Translations under genes and position numbers: made by a program
Notes under the pieces: model-generated
What the model was told of the DNA's origin: nothing
What the model saw: the letters and a program-made list of their open reading frames with translations, nothing else
The model's database searches: none
Assembly: GCF_030464885.1 (NCBI RefSeq)
Contig: NZ_JALPRJ010000031.1
Span: 38,356 to 102,355, forward strand
Direction: 5' to 3'
Length of the DNA: 64,000 nt
From: Caballeronia sp. SEWSISQ10-4 2
GTDB lineage: Bacteria; Pseudomonadota; Gammaproteobacteria; Burkholderiales; Burkholderiaceae
Shown here: piece by piece, positions 25,468-34,098 of the stretch
Layout of the letters: each line of letters opens with the position of its first letter
Position numbering within the stretch: the stretch's first letter is position 1

Positions 25468-26610
25468 CTAATGAACATGGCTGGCCAAGTGATCGGCGGC
25501 GAGGAAACGGGCGCCCCGGAACGCGGCGAGTTCATCGGGGATCGGACCACCTGTTATCCAGGGTGCGATGCGAAGGGCGTGTGCTGCCGCCAGCGTCACA
25601 CCGCTGTGACAGGTCACGACGAATGAGCCCGGATACTGCAGCGACTGTTCGTAGATCGGAAAACTGTCGGGGCTATAGACGCGCAGCGCGGCCCACGTGC
25701 GCACCAGCCGCACGTTCTTCAACAGGGGGAAGCTACGGACCCCGCGTCGCGCGATGGTCGAGAGCACGTCGGTGGTGGTGAAGTCGTTGTAGCCGGCCTC
25801 TTCCATTGAATCGCCGAACTGCACCGAGCCTTCGTCGGTCTGGCGCACATTGATGGTCGGGTAATGCAGGAACGGTGCGACCCGTTCACTGACCAGCACC
25901 TGTCCGCGATTCGGCGCAACCGGCGCATGCAGACCCACCTGGGCGCTGAGCGCGCGGTTACCGAGGCCCGCTGACAGCACCACCTTCGGCGCGCGCCACA
26001 CAGCGTTCTTGCCGTGCACGGCGAAGCCGTTCGTCTCGGGAACGATGCGACCGATCTCTTCGCCGTTGACGAGTTTCACCCCGCGCCGCTGCATGGCCTC
26101 ATGCAGCGCACGCAGCAGCTTGAGCGGATTCACGTGGCCGTCCATGGGCGTATAACTCGCGCCGATCACTTCAGGTCCCACGGCCGGCAGACGTTCGCGC
26201 AACTCCCGCGCGTCGAGCAACTGATAGGGGTACTCGCCACCGAGTTCCGCCTGCAGCGTCGACAGACGTTTCTCGCGCTCGGCCATCTCGTCCTCGGAGA
26301 AACACAAGTGGAAACCGCCCGGCTGCTTAAGCGATACATCGATACCGGTGTCTTCCAGCAACGCAGCCGCCAGTCCCGGCCACAGCCGCGCCGAGCTACG
26401 CGACCAGCGTGCGTAGGGCGACAAACCGTAGCCCTTGCCCTGCACCCACACCAAGCCGAAATTGCCGCGTGAGGCGCGAAAGCCGCCGTCGCCCTGGTCC
26501 AGCACTGTTACCTTCGCCCCCTCGCGCGCCAGCCCGTAGGCCACCGCGGTTCCCACCAGCCCGCCTCCGACCACCAGCACGTCGGGACTGTCGACTGAAT
26601 GACCTCTCAT
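25468..26610 (-). CDS. FAD-dependent oxidoreductase (second DAO-family enzyme)
   Basis: A 380-residue DAO-family flavoprotein: VVGGGLVGTAVAYGLAREG at the N-terminus, RASRGNFGLVWVQGKGYG at the flavin site, and the C-terminal HSGVTLAAAHALRIAPWI. It is a different branch from the DAO at 22496, so the operon encodes two distinct amine oxidations or two subunits. The ATG at 26610 overlaps the stop of the upstream permease (ATGA) and has GGAG before it, so the longer open frame into the permease is rejected. Confidence 0.88.
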   Translation of the reverse strand: MRGHSVDSPDVLVVGGGLVGTAVAYGLAREGAKVTVLDQGDGGFRASRGNFGLVWVQGKGYGLSPYARWSRSSARLWPGLAAALLEDTGIDVSLKQPGGFHLCFSEDEMAEREKRLSTLQAELGGEYPYQLLDARELRERLPAVGPEVIGASYTPMDGHVNPLKLLRALHEAMQRRGVKLVNGEEIGRIVPETNGFAVHGKNAVWRAPKVVLSAGLGNRALSAQVGLHAPVAPNRGQVLVSERVAPFLHYPTINVRQTDEGSVQFGDSMEEAGYNDFTTTDVLSTIARRGVRSFPLLKNVRLVRTWAALRVYSPDSFPIYEQSLQYPGSFVVTCHSGVTLAAAHALRIAPWITGGPIPDELAAFRGARFLAADHLASHVH

Positions 26611-27404
26611 CGTGTTTCTCCAATCAGGACGCGGTCCAGACCCACCATGCGGTCGAGCACCAGCATCAGGACGACCGTGCCGACGATCAACACGGTCGAC
26701 ACGGAGGCGACGAGTGGATCGATCGTCTGCGCGATCTGGTTGTACATCGCGACGGGCAGCGTGGTCGTGCCGGGCGTCGCGACAAAAACGGTCATGGTGA
26801 GCTCGTCGAAACTCTGGATGAACGACAGCACCCAGCCGCCCGCAACACCCGTGCGAATCATTGGCAGGACTACGCGGCGAAAGGCCGTGAAGCGGCTGGC
26901 GCCGCACGACAGCGCCGCCCGTTCCGCATCGCGATCAAGGCCTGTTGCCGATGACAAAGCAAGCCGCAACGCATACGGCAACACGATGATCACATGCGTC
27001 GCACAGAGCGCCCAGAACGAGCCGCCGAGCCCGAGCAAGCTAAGAAACCGCAGGAACGCAATGCCGAGCACGACGGCGGGAATCATCATCGGCGAGAGGA
27101 AAAAGCCGGTGAGCGCGGCACGGCCGGGGAAGCGATAACGCGCGATGGCAAGCGCCGCCGGTAACGCCAGCGCGACGCCGATCGTGGCCGCCACCAGCGC
27201 GAGGCGCACCGAGAGCCAGAACGCCCCGACGATCTGATCGTTGTCCAGAATCGCCCTGAACCAGCGCAGCGACGCGCCGTCGAACGGCAGCGAGATGAAT
27301 CCCTTGTCGGTGAAAGCGACCAGGATGACGACGACCAACGGCGCGGCGATAAAGGTCAGGAAGAGCGCATTGAACAGCAGGCCGAGGAATCCGTTTTGTT
27401 TCAT
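26607..27404 (-). CDS. ABC transporter permease, PotC type
   Basis: A 265-residue inner-membrane permease with six hydrophobic segments and the BPD_transp_1 coupling loop (EAA-like) DRDAERAALSCGASRFTAFRRVVLPMI near 178-204. It is the second permease of a PotABCD-type importer and is translationally coupled to the following DAO gene. PotABCD-type systems carry polyamines, opines and similar cations. Confidence 0.93.
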   Translation of the reverse strand: MKQNGFLGLLFNALFLTFIAAPLVVVILVAFTDKGFISLPFDGASLRWFRAILDNDQIVGAFWLSVRLALVAATIGVALALPAALAIARYRFPGRAALTGFFLSPMMIPAVVLGIAFLRFLSLLGLGGSFWALCATHVIIVLPYALRLALSSATGLDRDAERAALSCGASRFTAFRRVVLPMIRTGVAGGWVLSFIQSFDELTMTVFVATPGTTTLPVAMYNQIAQTIDPLVASVSTVLIVGTVVLMLVLDRMVGLDRVLIGETR

Positions 27405-27417
27405 GACGTCCCCCGGT

Positions 27418-28290
27418 TCAGTCGAAGATGTGCTTGAAACGGCGCTCGGCCAGCCGGCTGCAGCCCAGCACGATCACCACATTGGCGATGAGCAGCAGCA
27501 CCGCAATCGTCGCGCCCAGCGGCCAGTTCAGCGTGCCGAGGAACTCATCGTAAGCGGCGGTCGCAACCACTTTCAGACGTCGCCCGCCGATCAACGCAGG
27601 TGTCGCGAAAGCCGATGCGGACAGCGCGAACACAATGATCGAACCCGATAGCACACCCGGCAGGATCTGCGGCAGCACCACACGCCGGAACACCCGGAAC
27701 GGCGAAGCGCCGAGCGAGCGGCCGGCCCATTCCACCTGCGGGTCGAGTTTCTGCAGCGTCGCCCAAACCGACATCACCATGAAGGGCACCAGCACGTGCG
27801 TCAGCGCGATCACCACGCCGGTCATCGTGAAGACGAGGCGGATGGGTTCAGAGGTGATGTGAAGCGCCTGCAACGCGTTATTCAGCACGCCGTTGTTGCC
27901 GAGCAGGATCTGCCAGCCGAGCGTACGGACGACGACCGAGATCAGCAACGGACCGAGCACGACGAGCAAGCAGATGGATTGCCACGGACGTTTCATCCGG
28001 GCGAGAACGATGGTCTCCGGCACACCGAGCAGAATGCAGAGCAAGGTCACGGCAAACGCGAGACCGGCGGTGCGACCGAAGATCGAGCCGTAGTAGGGGT
28101 CGGTGATAACTTCGATGTAGTTGCGCAGCGTGTAGGCGGTGAGCGTGCCCTGGCTGCTGCTGAAGACGTGGAAGGACAGCATGAGCGTCAATACAAGCGG
28201 CACCAGCAACAGGCCGCAGAACAACAGCAACGCAGGGGCGGACAGGAGCCACGGCGCAGCGCCCGCACGATCGTTGTCAAGCGTGGCCAT
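27418..28290 (-). CDS. ABC transporter permease, PotB type
   Basis: A 290-residue permease with an N-terminal membrane segment (PWLLSAPALLLFCGLLLVPL), the variable periplasmic loop, and the coupling motif EWAGRSLGASPFRVFRRVVLPQILPG. AGGGAC/GGAGGG precedes the ATG at 28290, so the 29-residue upstream extension is not used. The start overlaps the ATPase gene by 14 bases. Paired with the PotC-type permease downstream. Confidence 0.93.
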   Translation of the reverse strand: MATLDNDRAGAAPWLLSAPALLLFCGLLLVPLVLTLMLSFHVFSSSQGTLTAYTLRNYIEVITDPYYGSIFGRTAGLAFAVTLLCILLGVPETIVLARMKRPWQSICLLVVLGPLLISVVVRTLGWQILLGNNGVLNNALQALHITSEPIRLVFTMTGVVIALTHVLVPFMVMSVWATLQKLDPQVEWAGRSLGASPFRVFRRVVLPQILPGVLSGSIIVFALSASAFATPALIGGRRLKVVATAAYDEFLGTLNWPLGATIAVLLLIANVVIVLGCSRLAERRFKHIFD

Positions 28291-29356
28291 CGAGTCCCTC
28301 CTTCTGGAGCACGCGCAAGTCGTCATCCGACCACGCCACTCCGACCTGCGCGCCTTCGTCCGGTGGCGGCGCGCCATTATTGGGCTGCGCTACGCTGAGT
28401 TGTCCAAGGCCGGTATCGATGAGAAGCAGCCACTGGTTGCCGGTGAACACGCGTGTGGTGATGCAGCCGGTGGTGCGAATAGCGGCTGTGTCGACGGTCG
28501 CGAGATGCACCTTCTCCGGCCGGATGTAGACGTTCACCTGGCCCTGCACATGGCGGCCTTCGTGCGGCACCTTCAGCGTGGTGCCGGCAACATCGATTTC
28601 CGCGCAGCGTCCATTGCGCCGCAACACCTCGCCGGGCAGCAGATTGGTCTTGCCAAGAAATGCCGATGCAAACGGCGTCGTCGGCCGCTCGTACGCTTCG
28701 AACGGCGTGCTCAATTGCGCGATCGTGCCGCGATGCATCACCGCGATGCGATCGCTCATCGTCATGGCTTCGACCTGATCGTGTGTGACAAGAATGGTCG
28801 TGATGCCGAGACGCTTTTGAATCGCCCTTAGCTCGATGTGCATTTCCTCGCGCAGCTTGGCGTCGAGATTGGACATCGGTTCGTCGAGCAGCAGCAGTTC
28901 GGGACGCATGGCGAGTGCACGGGCAATCGCAACGCGTTGCCGCTGGCCGCCCGATAACTCTTTCGGATAACGCCCGCCCAGTCCGCTCAGACGCACGAGA
29001 TCCAGCGCTTCGGCAACACGTTCGGCGCGCGCCGCGCGTTTCATGTTGCGCATCTCAAGACCGAAGCCGACGTTGCCATCCACGGTCATATGCGGAAACA
29101 ACGCATAGCTCTGGAACACGACGCCCATGCCGCGCTTCTCGGGCCGTTCATATGTGATATCGCGGCCATCGAGCAGGATGGTGCCGGAGGTCGGCGTGAC
29201 AAAACCCGCGACCATCTGCAAGGTCGTGGTCTTGCCGCAACCGGATGGACCGAGCAGCGACAGGAACTCACCACGTTCGACGTCAAGGTCGATCTGTTCG
29301 ATCGCGGTGAAGTCGCCGTAGCGCTTCGAAATGCCTTTGAGTGTCAGGAAGCTCAT
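28277..29356 (-). CDS. ABC transporter ATP-binding protein, PotA type
   Basis: A 359-residue ATPase with Walker A GPSGCGKT at 36-43, Q-loop VVFQSYALFPHM, signature LSGGQRQRVAIARAL, Walker B LLLLDEPMSNLD, and a C-terminal TOBE-type regulatory domain from about 275. It energises the importer whose binding protein and permeases flank it. Confidence 0.95.
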   Translation of the reverse strand: MSFLTLKGISKRYGDFTAIEQIDLDVERGEFLSLLGPSGCGKTTTLQMVAGFVTPTSGTILLDGRDITYERPEKRGMGVVFQSYALFPHMTVDGNVGFGLEMRNMKRAARAERVAEALDLVRLSGLGGRYPKELSGGQRQRVAIARALAMRPELLLLDEPMSNLDAKLREEMHIELRAIQKRLGITTILVTHDQVEAMTMSDRIAVMHRGTIAQLSTPFEAYERPTTPFASAFLGKTNLLPGEVLRRNGRCAEIDVAGTTLKVPHEGRHVQGQVNVYIRPEKVHLATVDTAAIRTTGCITTRVFTGNQWLLLIDTGLGQLSVAQPNNGAPPPDEGAQVGVAWSDDDLRVLQKEGLDGHA

Positions 29357-29377
29357 GTGCGGTCGGTCCGTCCCGGT

Positions 29378-30457
29378 TCAGCGCTCGACGCTGCGATTCC
29401 AGCGCTCGGTCCATTCGGTCCGATGCTGGTTGATCGTCGCCCAGTCCATGGCGACGAGCTTCGAGATTTGCTCAGGACCGTAAGGCACGCGCGCCGCCAC
29501 TTCCGGGGTCAGTTGCACAGTCTTGTTGACCGGGCCAAGGCCGATAGCCTGGGCCTGGATCATCTGCACTTCCGGACTCAACAAATACTGGATGAACTGC
29601 TGCGACAACGCGGGCTGCGCATTCTCCGCGACCACGCAGGCTCCCACTTGCAACGCGACTCCGCCCTCTTTCGGGTAGAAGAATTTCAGCGGAAAACCTG
29701 TGTTCTGCAGTGCAACGGCGCGACCGCTTCCATATGGCGCGAGGATCACGTCGCCGCTCTGCATCAGGCCGTCCATCTCGCCCGGCGTCGGCGCCCAGGA
29801 CAACACGTCCGGTGCGACCTGCGTGGTCATCGCGGTGAAACCCGGGTCGATGTTCTTCTCGCCGCCACCATTCAAACGCGCCAGCATGACAAGCGTATGC
29901 AGGCCGTAAGTGTTCGTGATTGGCGGCATGCCGAGCTTGCCTTTCAGGCGCTTGTCGTACAGCACGTTCCATGAATCCGGCGCGGGCAGGCCCATCTTCT
30001 TGAACGCATCGGCGTTATAACCAATCCCCGTCGCGACCATGCCGACACCAACCGAGGTCGGGCCAAGATGCGCAAGCGGATATAGGTCCTTCATCACCGG
30101 CGCGTCATCGATCTTCGCGCACAAACCCATCTGCATCGCCTGATACATCGGGCCGTCGTCCATCACCGCGACATTGATCTGCTGATGTCCTTTTTGCGCC
30201 TGCAATTTTGCCAGCGTATCGCTGGAATTACCCGCCACGTAGACTATCTTGACGTCGTGCGCTTTCTCGAACGGCGGGATGATCTTTTGCCGGTACATGG
30301 TCTCGTTCGAACCGCCGACGTTCGCCACATATAGCGTGGTTTCAGCGTGCGCGAGCAGCGATCCCGACAACGCCCCGGCGCAGCCGAGCGCGGCAAGCAG
30401 CGGCCGCAGATACGAACGAGAAGACGACGAGCAACGGCTTTGCTGCAGTTGTTTCAT
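29378..30457 (-). CDS. ABC transporter substrate-binding protein, PotD/opine type
   Basis: A 359-residue exported binding protein: signal peptide to about residue 39 (cleavage after AHA), then a type-2 binding fold (TTLYVANVGGSNETMY, IVYVAGNSSDTLAKLQAQKG, and a C-terminal QFIQYLLSPEVQMIQAQAIGLGPVNK). It is the first gene of the nine-gene operon that ends with ridA, so it brings the substrate to the oxidases. Opines, polyamines or other secondary amines are the likely ligands. Confidence 0.92.
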   Translation of the reverse strand: MKQLQQSRCSSSSRSYLRPLLAALGCAGALSGSLLAHAETTLYVANVGGSNETMYRQKIIPPFEKAHDVKIVYVAGNSSDTLAKLQAQKGHQQINVAVMDDGPMYQAMQMGLCAKIDDAPVMKDLYPLAHLGPTSVGVGMVATGIGYNADAFKKMGLPAPDSWNVLYDKRLKGKLGMPPITNTYGLHTLVMLARLNGGGEKNIDPGFTAMTTQVAPDVLSWAPTPGEMDGLMQSGDVILAPYGSGRAVALQNTGFPLKFFYPKEGGVALQVGACVVAENAQPALSQQFIQYLLSPEVQMIQAQAIGLGPVNKTVQLTPEVAARVPYGPEQISKLVAMDWATINQHRTEWTERWNRSVER

Positions 30458-30545
30458 GTGCGATTCTCCAGACTGTGCAGGGTCGGACGCTTGAGGAATG
30501 TGGTCAGGCGAGATTATTCTGTTCGTCGCAGGGCATATCGTCCAA

Positions 30546-30568
30546 TAAGAATAAAATAACTATCCATA
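30546..30568 (-). promoter_or_regulatory. Divergent promoter element of the ABC/oxidase operon and LysR
   Basis: The plus-strand text TAAAATAACTATCCATA at 30552-30568 is the partner of the motif before ridA. A further dyad, TTATTCT at 30514-30520 and AGAATAA at 30548-30554, overlaps it. It lies 89 bases upstream of the binding-protein start and 25 bases upstream of the LysR start, the usual place for a LysR operator. Confidence 0.45.
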
Positions 30569-30578
30569 CAGGAGTGAT

Positions 30579-30596
30579 ATGGGTTTCGTTCAATGA
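30579..30596 (+). CDS. Five-codon leader overlapping the LysR start
   Basis: AGGAG at 30570-30574 is followed by ATG at 30579 and a five-codon frame (Met-Gly-Phe-Val-Gln) whose TGA at 30594-30596 overlaps the LysR ATG at 30593. The LysR gene itself has no better ribosome site. This arrangement would couple LysR translation to the leader. It could be chance. Confidence 0.35.
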   Translation: MGFVQ

Positions 30597-31519
30597 ATCT
30601 TAAGCACATAGAGGCGTTCCGGGCAGTGATGCTGGCGGGTTCCATGACCGCGGCGGCCAGGGAATTGTTCACGTCGCAGCCCAATATCAGCCGCCTGATC
30701 ACGCAGCTGGAACGCGAAACCGGGCTGCTGCTGTTCCAGCGCAGCGGCGTGCGGCTGATTCCCACCAGCGAGGGCAATGCGTTTTTTCGCGAGGTGGAAC
30801 GCGCGTATGTGGGCCTGCAGGGGCTAACTAATGCCGCGGCTCAGATCAAGAATCTGGGGACGGGGCGATTGCGCATTGCAGCAATGCCGTCAGCGGGATT
30901 GACGCTCGTGCCACATGCAATCCAGCGCTTCCAGGCCTTGCATCCGGAAGTCACCATCTCGCTGCACGTGAACACCTCAGGCACCGTCAACCACTGGACG
31001 AGTTCGCAGTTCTGCGATCTTGGTGTCGCGGTTTATACCAGCGAAGCGTCCAATTGCGAGATCGAGTTGCTATCGAAGGTGGCGGCGGTGTGTGTATTGC
31101 CGGAAGGGCATCGGCTGGCGAAGAAAGCAACGCTCAAGCCCAAGGATCTACAGGGCGAGCGATTCGTATCCTTGTGCCACGGCGACGGCACACGCGTGCA
31201 GATGGACGAGGTATTCGAACGCGAGGGAGTCGAACGGGTGCTCGCGATCGAAGCGCAGTACTCGGCAATCTGCTGCGAGATGGTTCGCTGCGGCATGGGC
31301 GTGACGCTGGCTCATCCGATTGTCGCGCAGGACTTCGTCGGTCCCGGCATCGCGATCCGGCCGTTCACGCCGGCGGTCTTGTTCCCGACTTATTTGCTTT
31401 TCCCCCCGCATCAGCCACGGGCGCGTCTGACCGTGGAATTCGTCGATGTGCTGCGTAAGACGCATGAGGAGCGGCTCGCGGCGATGTTGGTTAAACCGGA
31501 GCGGCTGAAGCGGGCCTGA
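30593..31519 (+). CDS. LysR-family regulator of the oxidase/ABC operon
   Basis: A 308-residue LysR protein (NLKHIEAFRAVMLAGSMTAAARELFTSQPNISRLITQLERETG winged helix; effector domain from about 92). It resembles regulators of opine and amino-acid catabolism such as OccR/NocR in its N-terminal text, though that is from memory. It is divergent from the nine-gene importer/oxidase operon and therefore its probable activator, with the imported amine as the natural candidate effector. Confidence 0.9.
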   Translation: MNLKHIEAFRAVMLAGSMTAAARELFTSQPNISRLITQLERETGLLLFQRSGVRLIPTSEGNAFFREVERAYVGLQGLTNAAAQIKNLGTGRLRIAAMPSAGLTLVPHAIQRFQALHPEVTISLHVNTSGTVNHWTSSQFCDLGVAVYTSEASNCEIELLSKVAAVCVLPEGHRLAKKATLKPKDLQGERFVSLCHGDGTRVQMDEVFEREGVERVLAIEAQYSAICCEMVRCGMGVTLAHPIVAQDFVGPGIAIRPFTPAVLFPTYLLFPPHQPRARLTVEFVDVLRKTHEERLAAMLVKPERLKRA

Positions 31520-31535
31520 GCGGGTGCAGGTGACG

Positions 31536-32093
31536 CTAGCGGTCCGCCTGCGTACCCGGTAAATCCACCAGTCGATGCGTGGTAATGGACCTGATTGCGC
31601 TCTCGCATGCCGGCGCTCCCGTCTCCAGATGGACCACCAGGTCGTAGGTAGTCGAGCGCCGCGTGAGCATCAGGCAAGTCACCTCGCCTTGAACCACTCG
31701 CGTCGAGTGCCAGCAATGTGGCCGCATGCAGACGCCCTCGCCCGTTGGCACCCAAAACGCGCGCAACGATTCCATATCCGGAAGCCCGCCATCCGTGCTT
31801 GTTGCAACGATCTGGATCACCGGTCCCGTCAGCGGCACGATGGCCTGCTGTGTCAGCCAATGAGCTTCGAGGCTTGCGACTGTGTCGTCGGCGTTCCTGT
31901 ACTTCACCCACAAGACTTCGGTTTCGCCTGCCACGCCGGTATCGAAGAGATGCTCGCGCCAGAAATCCGATGATGGACTGGTGTACGAAGGAACGCTGCC
32001 GCCGGTTTTGAGCGGCTTGCCCAGCATCCAGCCGTACGCACCGAAGGCCTCGGCGCTTAGCGGCTGAATCGTGAGGGAAGGATCAATCGGCAT
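31536..32093 (-). CDS. allA: Ureidoglycolate lyase (AllA family)
   Basis: A 185-residue cupin-fold protein with AllA features: LSAEAFGAYGWMLGKP at the N-terminus, the central THWLTQ-like segment EAHWLTQQAIVPLTG, FWVPTGEGVCMRPHCWHSTRV and a C-terminal YDLVVHLE. AllA releases glyoxylate and urea from ureidoglycolate in purine/allantoin breakdown. No other allantoin gene lies in the window. It follows the LysR gene (40-base gap) on the same strand, so it may act on a related ureido compound. Confidence 0.82.
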   Translation of the reverse strand: MPIDPSLTIQPLSAEAFGAYGWMLGKPLKTGGSVPSYTSPSSDFWREHLFDTGVAGETEVLWVKYRNADDTVASLEAHWLTQQAIVPLTGPVIQIVATSTDGGLPDMESLRAFWVPTGEGVCMRPHCWHSTRVVQGEVTCLMLTRRSTTYDLVVHLETGAPACESAIRSITTHRLVDLPGTQADR

Positions 32094-32132
32094 TTTTTGA
32101 CAAGGCTTCTGAATTGAAAGGGAATCGACGCT

Positions 32133-33077
32133 TCATGGCGAAAGCGGCGCATCGCCCGTGTTGGGAAACAACGCGAACTCCGGACCGTTGGCCAAGCTGA
32201 AATCGCGTACGACCTGCAATGCAAGGTGCGTGATGGATTCGCACAGCAGGCTGTTCGGGCTGCGCCTGAACGATGCAACGAGTGCAAGTGCCGGGACGCG
32301 ATGTGTCACCTGCAGCAATTGCAGGCGTCCCGACTCCAGCTCACGCATGACGAACGCGGCTGGCAGCACTGCTATGCCGAATCCATCGAGAACGAGACGG
32401 ATGATCGCGGCAACCGAGCTCACGCAGTTGATCTGCACGTGCGTCTCGCCGCTGGCCGCGAACAACTCGGTGAGAAAACCATGCGGCGCCGAGTGCCGCG
32501 CGAAACTGACGATGGGAAACGCGGCCAGTTCAGCTTCCGAGAGCGCTTCAGCGGAGAGATTGAGTGAAGGGCTCGCCACCCAACGCATGGGAAGTGTTCC
32601 AAGCGGAACATTCACGGCGTCGCTGCCGGTGACGTTCGTGGTCAGCAAGGCGACATCGACATTGCCGTTGATGAGATGCCCGGAAAGATTTGCCGTGGTG
32701 TCCGACGTGAGTTCGATCGTCAGGTTCGGGTATTCCTCCCGCACGCGCTTGAGCAGTTCCGGCAGCCACGTATGCACGACTGACTCGATCACGCCCAGGC
32801 GCAGCAGCCCCGCGACCTTGGAGCGGTCGCTGACGCTCGCGAGCATCTCCCGGTTCAGCTTCAGGATTTGCTCCGCGAACGCAAGCGCCTTGGTGCCTTC
32901 CTGCGTAAGCGTCACATCGCGCGGGCCGCGCTCGAAGAGGCGCACGCCGAACTCCTGCTCAAGCGCGGAAATCCGGCTGGAGATGGCGGCTTGCGTAGCG
33001 TGCAGGTGTTCAGCCGTCATCCGGAAGTTGCGTAGCTTGGCGAGCCATACAAACGTTTCGAGAAAGCGGACATTCAT
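32133..33077 (-). CDS. LysR-family transcriptional regulator
   Basis: A 314-residue LysR protein: helix-turn-helix 1-60 (RFLETFVWLAKLRNFRMTAEHLHATQAAISSRISALEQEFG), effector domain from about 92 (GLLRLGVIESVVHTWLPELLKRV). Its effector-domain text resembles the LysR at 55169, so they may share effector type. Divergent from DUF2848 and upstream of allA on its own strand, with a textbook T-N11-A dyad in the divergent gap. Confidence 0.9.
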   Translation of the reverse strand: MNVRFLETFVWLAKLRNFRMTAEHLHATQAAISSRISALEQEFGVRLFERGPRDVTLTQEGTKALAFAEQILKLNREMLASVSDRSKVAGLLRLGVIESVVHTWLPELLKRVREEYPNLTIELTSDTTANLSGHLINGNVDVALLTTNVTGSDAVNVPLGTLPMRWVASPSLNLSAEALSEAELAAFPIVSFARHSAPHGFLTELFAASGETHVQINCVSSVAAIIRLVLDGFGIAVLPAAFVMRELESGRLQLLQVTHRVPALALVASFRRSPNSLLCESITHLALQVVRDFSLANGPEFALFPNTGDAPLSP

Positions 33078-33158
33078 GGCACACCCCGGCTGATGCGTTG
33101 AGTGGTGAAGCAGCGTGCGTCGACGGAAGCATTCCCGTGAGTTTATCGCCGGATGATT

Positions 33159-33171
33159 TTATCGTTGATAA
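33159..33171. promoter_or_regulatory. LysR-type operator, perfect T-N11-A dyad
   Basis: TTATC-GTT-GATAA is a perfect 13-base interrupted palindrome satisfying T-N11-A, the classical LysR box. It lies between the divergent LysR gene (starts 33077) and DUF2848 gene (starts 33269), about 98 bases before the latter. Autoregulation plus activation of DUF2848 is inferred. Confidence 0.6.
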
Positions 33172-33268
33172 GAAAAAGTGAGGACAAGGGCCAACATTTA
33201 CTTGTTGGACATCGCCGCATGCTTCTTAAAGACTGTCGTTCATCGAGTCAACCCGGTGAAAGGTTTTG

Positions 33269-33952
33269 ATGAAGACACTTGAATGCAGGATCGACGGCGG
33301 CGCAGACATTGAGGTGGTCGTGAGCCACCTGGTCATCGCCGGATGGGCGGGACGCGATGCGCGCGACGTCGAGCACCATATCCGCGAACTGGAAGCGCTG
33401 GGCGTCAAAAGGCCGGCGTCGGTGCCGACGTTCTACAGAATCACAGCAGACTTGCTGACGACATCGGAGCGAATCGAGGTCGTCGGCACGCACTCATCCG
33501 GCGAAGTGGAAGTCGTGCTGATCCAGACCGCGAGCAATGGCTTGCTCGTGGGTATCGGGTCCGATCACACGGATCGCCGGGTTGAAAGCTACGACGTCAC
33601 TGTATCGAAGCAGATGTGCGCCAAGCCGGTGAGCGCCACGCTCTGGCGTTACGCCGATATCGCCCCGCACTGGGATTCGCTGATCGCGCGCAGTTGGCGG
33701 ATCGACGGCGATGCTGAGCGCGTGTTGTATCAGGAAGGCACGCTCGCACGCCTGCTGCATCCGGAAGAGCTGATTGAACGCGGTTTCGGTGCAGGCGGCA
33801 TGCTGCCCGGCTCGGCGATGTTCTGCGGCACCCAAGCCGTGCTCGGACACTTGAGCGCGAGTGCGGGCTACGAACTGGAATTACATGACCCGGTGCTCGG
33901 ACGCAGCCTTCGGCACCGTTATATGGTTGAAGCGCTGGCCCATGTGGAATGA
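33269..33952 (+). CDS. DUF2848 family protein
   Basis: A 227-residue protein that I assign to DUF2848 from its overall text (VVSHLVIAGWAGRD, VPTFYRITADLLTT, GSDHTDRRVESYDVTVSKQMC). The GSDHTDR-E and KQMCAKP segments resemble the metal/substrate site of fumarylacetoacetate-hydrolase-like enzymes, so a hydrolase or lyase is possible. The ATG at 33269 is used rather than the adjacent TTG. It is paired with a divergent LysR gene and, across it, the AllA-like gene. Confidence 0.75.
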   Translation: MKTLECRIDGGADIEVVVSHLVIAGWAGRDARDVEHHIRELEALGVKRPASVPTFYRITADLLTTSERIEVVGTHSSGEVEVVLIQTASNGLLVGIGSDHTDRRVESYDVTVSKQMCAKPVSATLWRYADIAPHWDSLIARSWRIDGDAERVLYQEGTLARLLHPEELIERGFGAGGMLPGSAMFCGTQAVLGHLSASAGYELELHDPVLGRSLRHRYMVEALAHVE

Positions 33953-34098
33953 CAGGCAGGACGGCTATCCGCGCACTGTAAGCACGCGACGCTCACAGCG
34001 AGCGAGTTACTTGAGCGGCGCGTTGCCCGTCGGCTTATCGCCGCTAGCACCGCGCTAAGGGTTCCCGTCAGAGCAGGCTTGAAGCGTGCGCAGTCACG

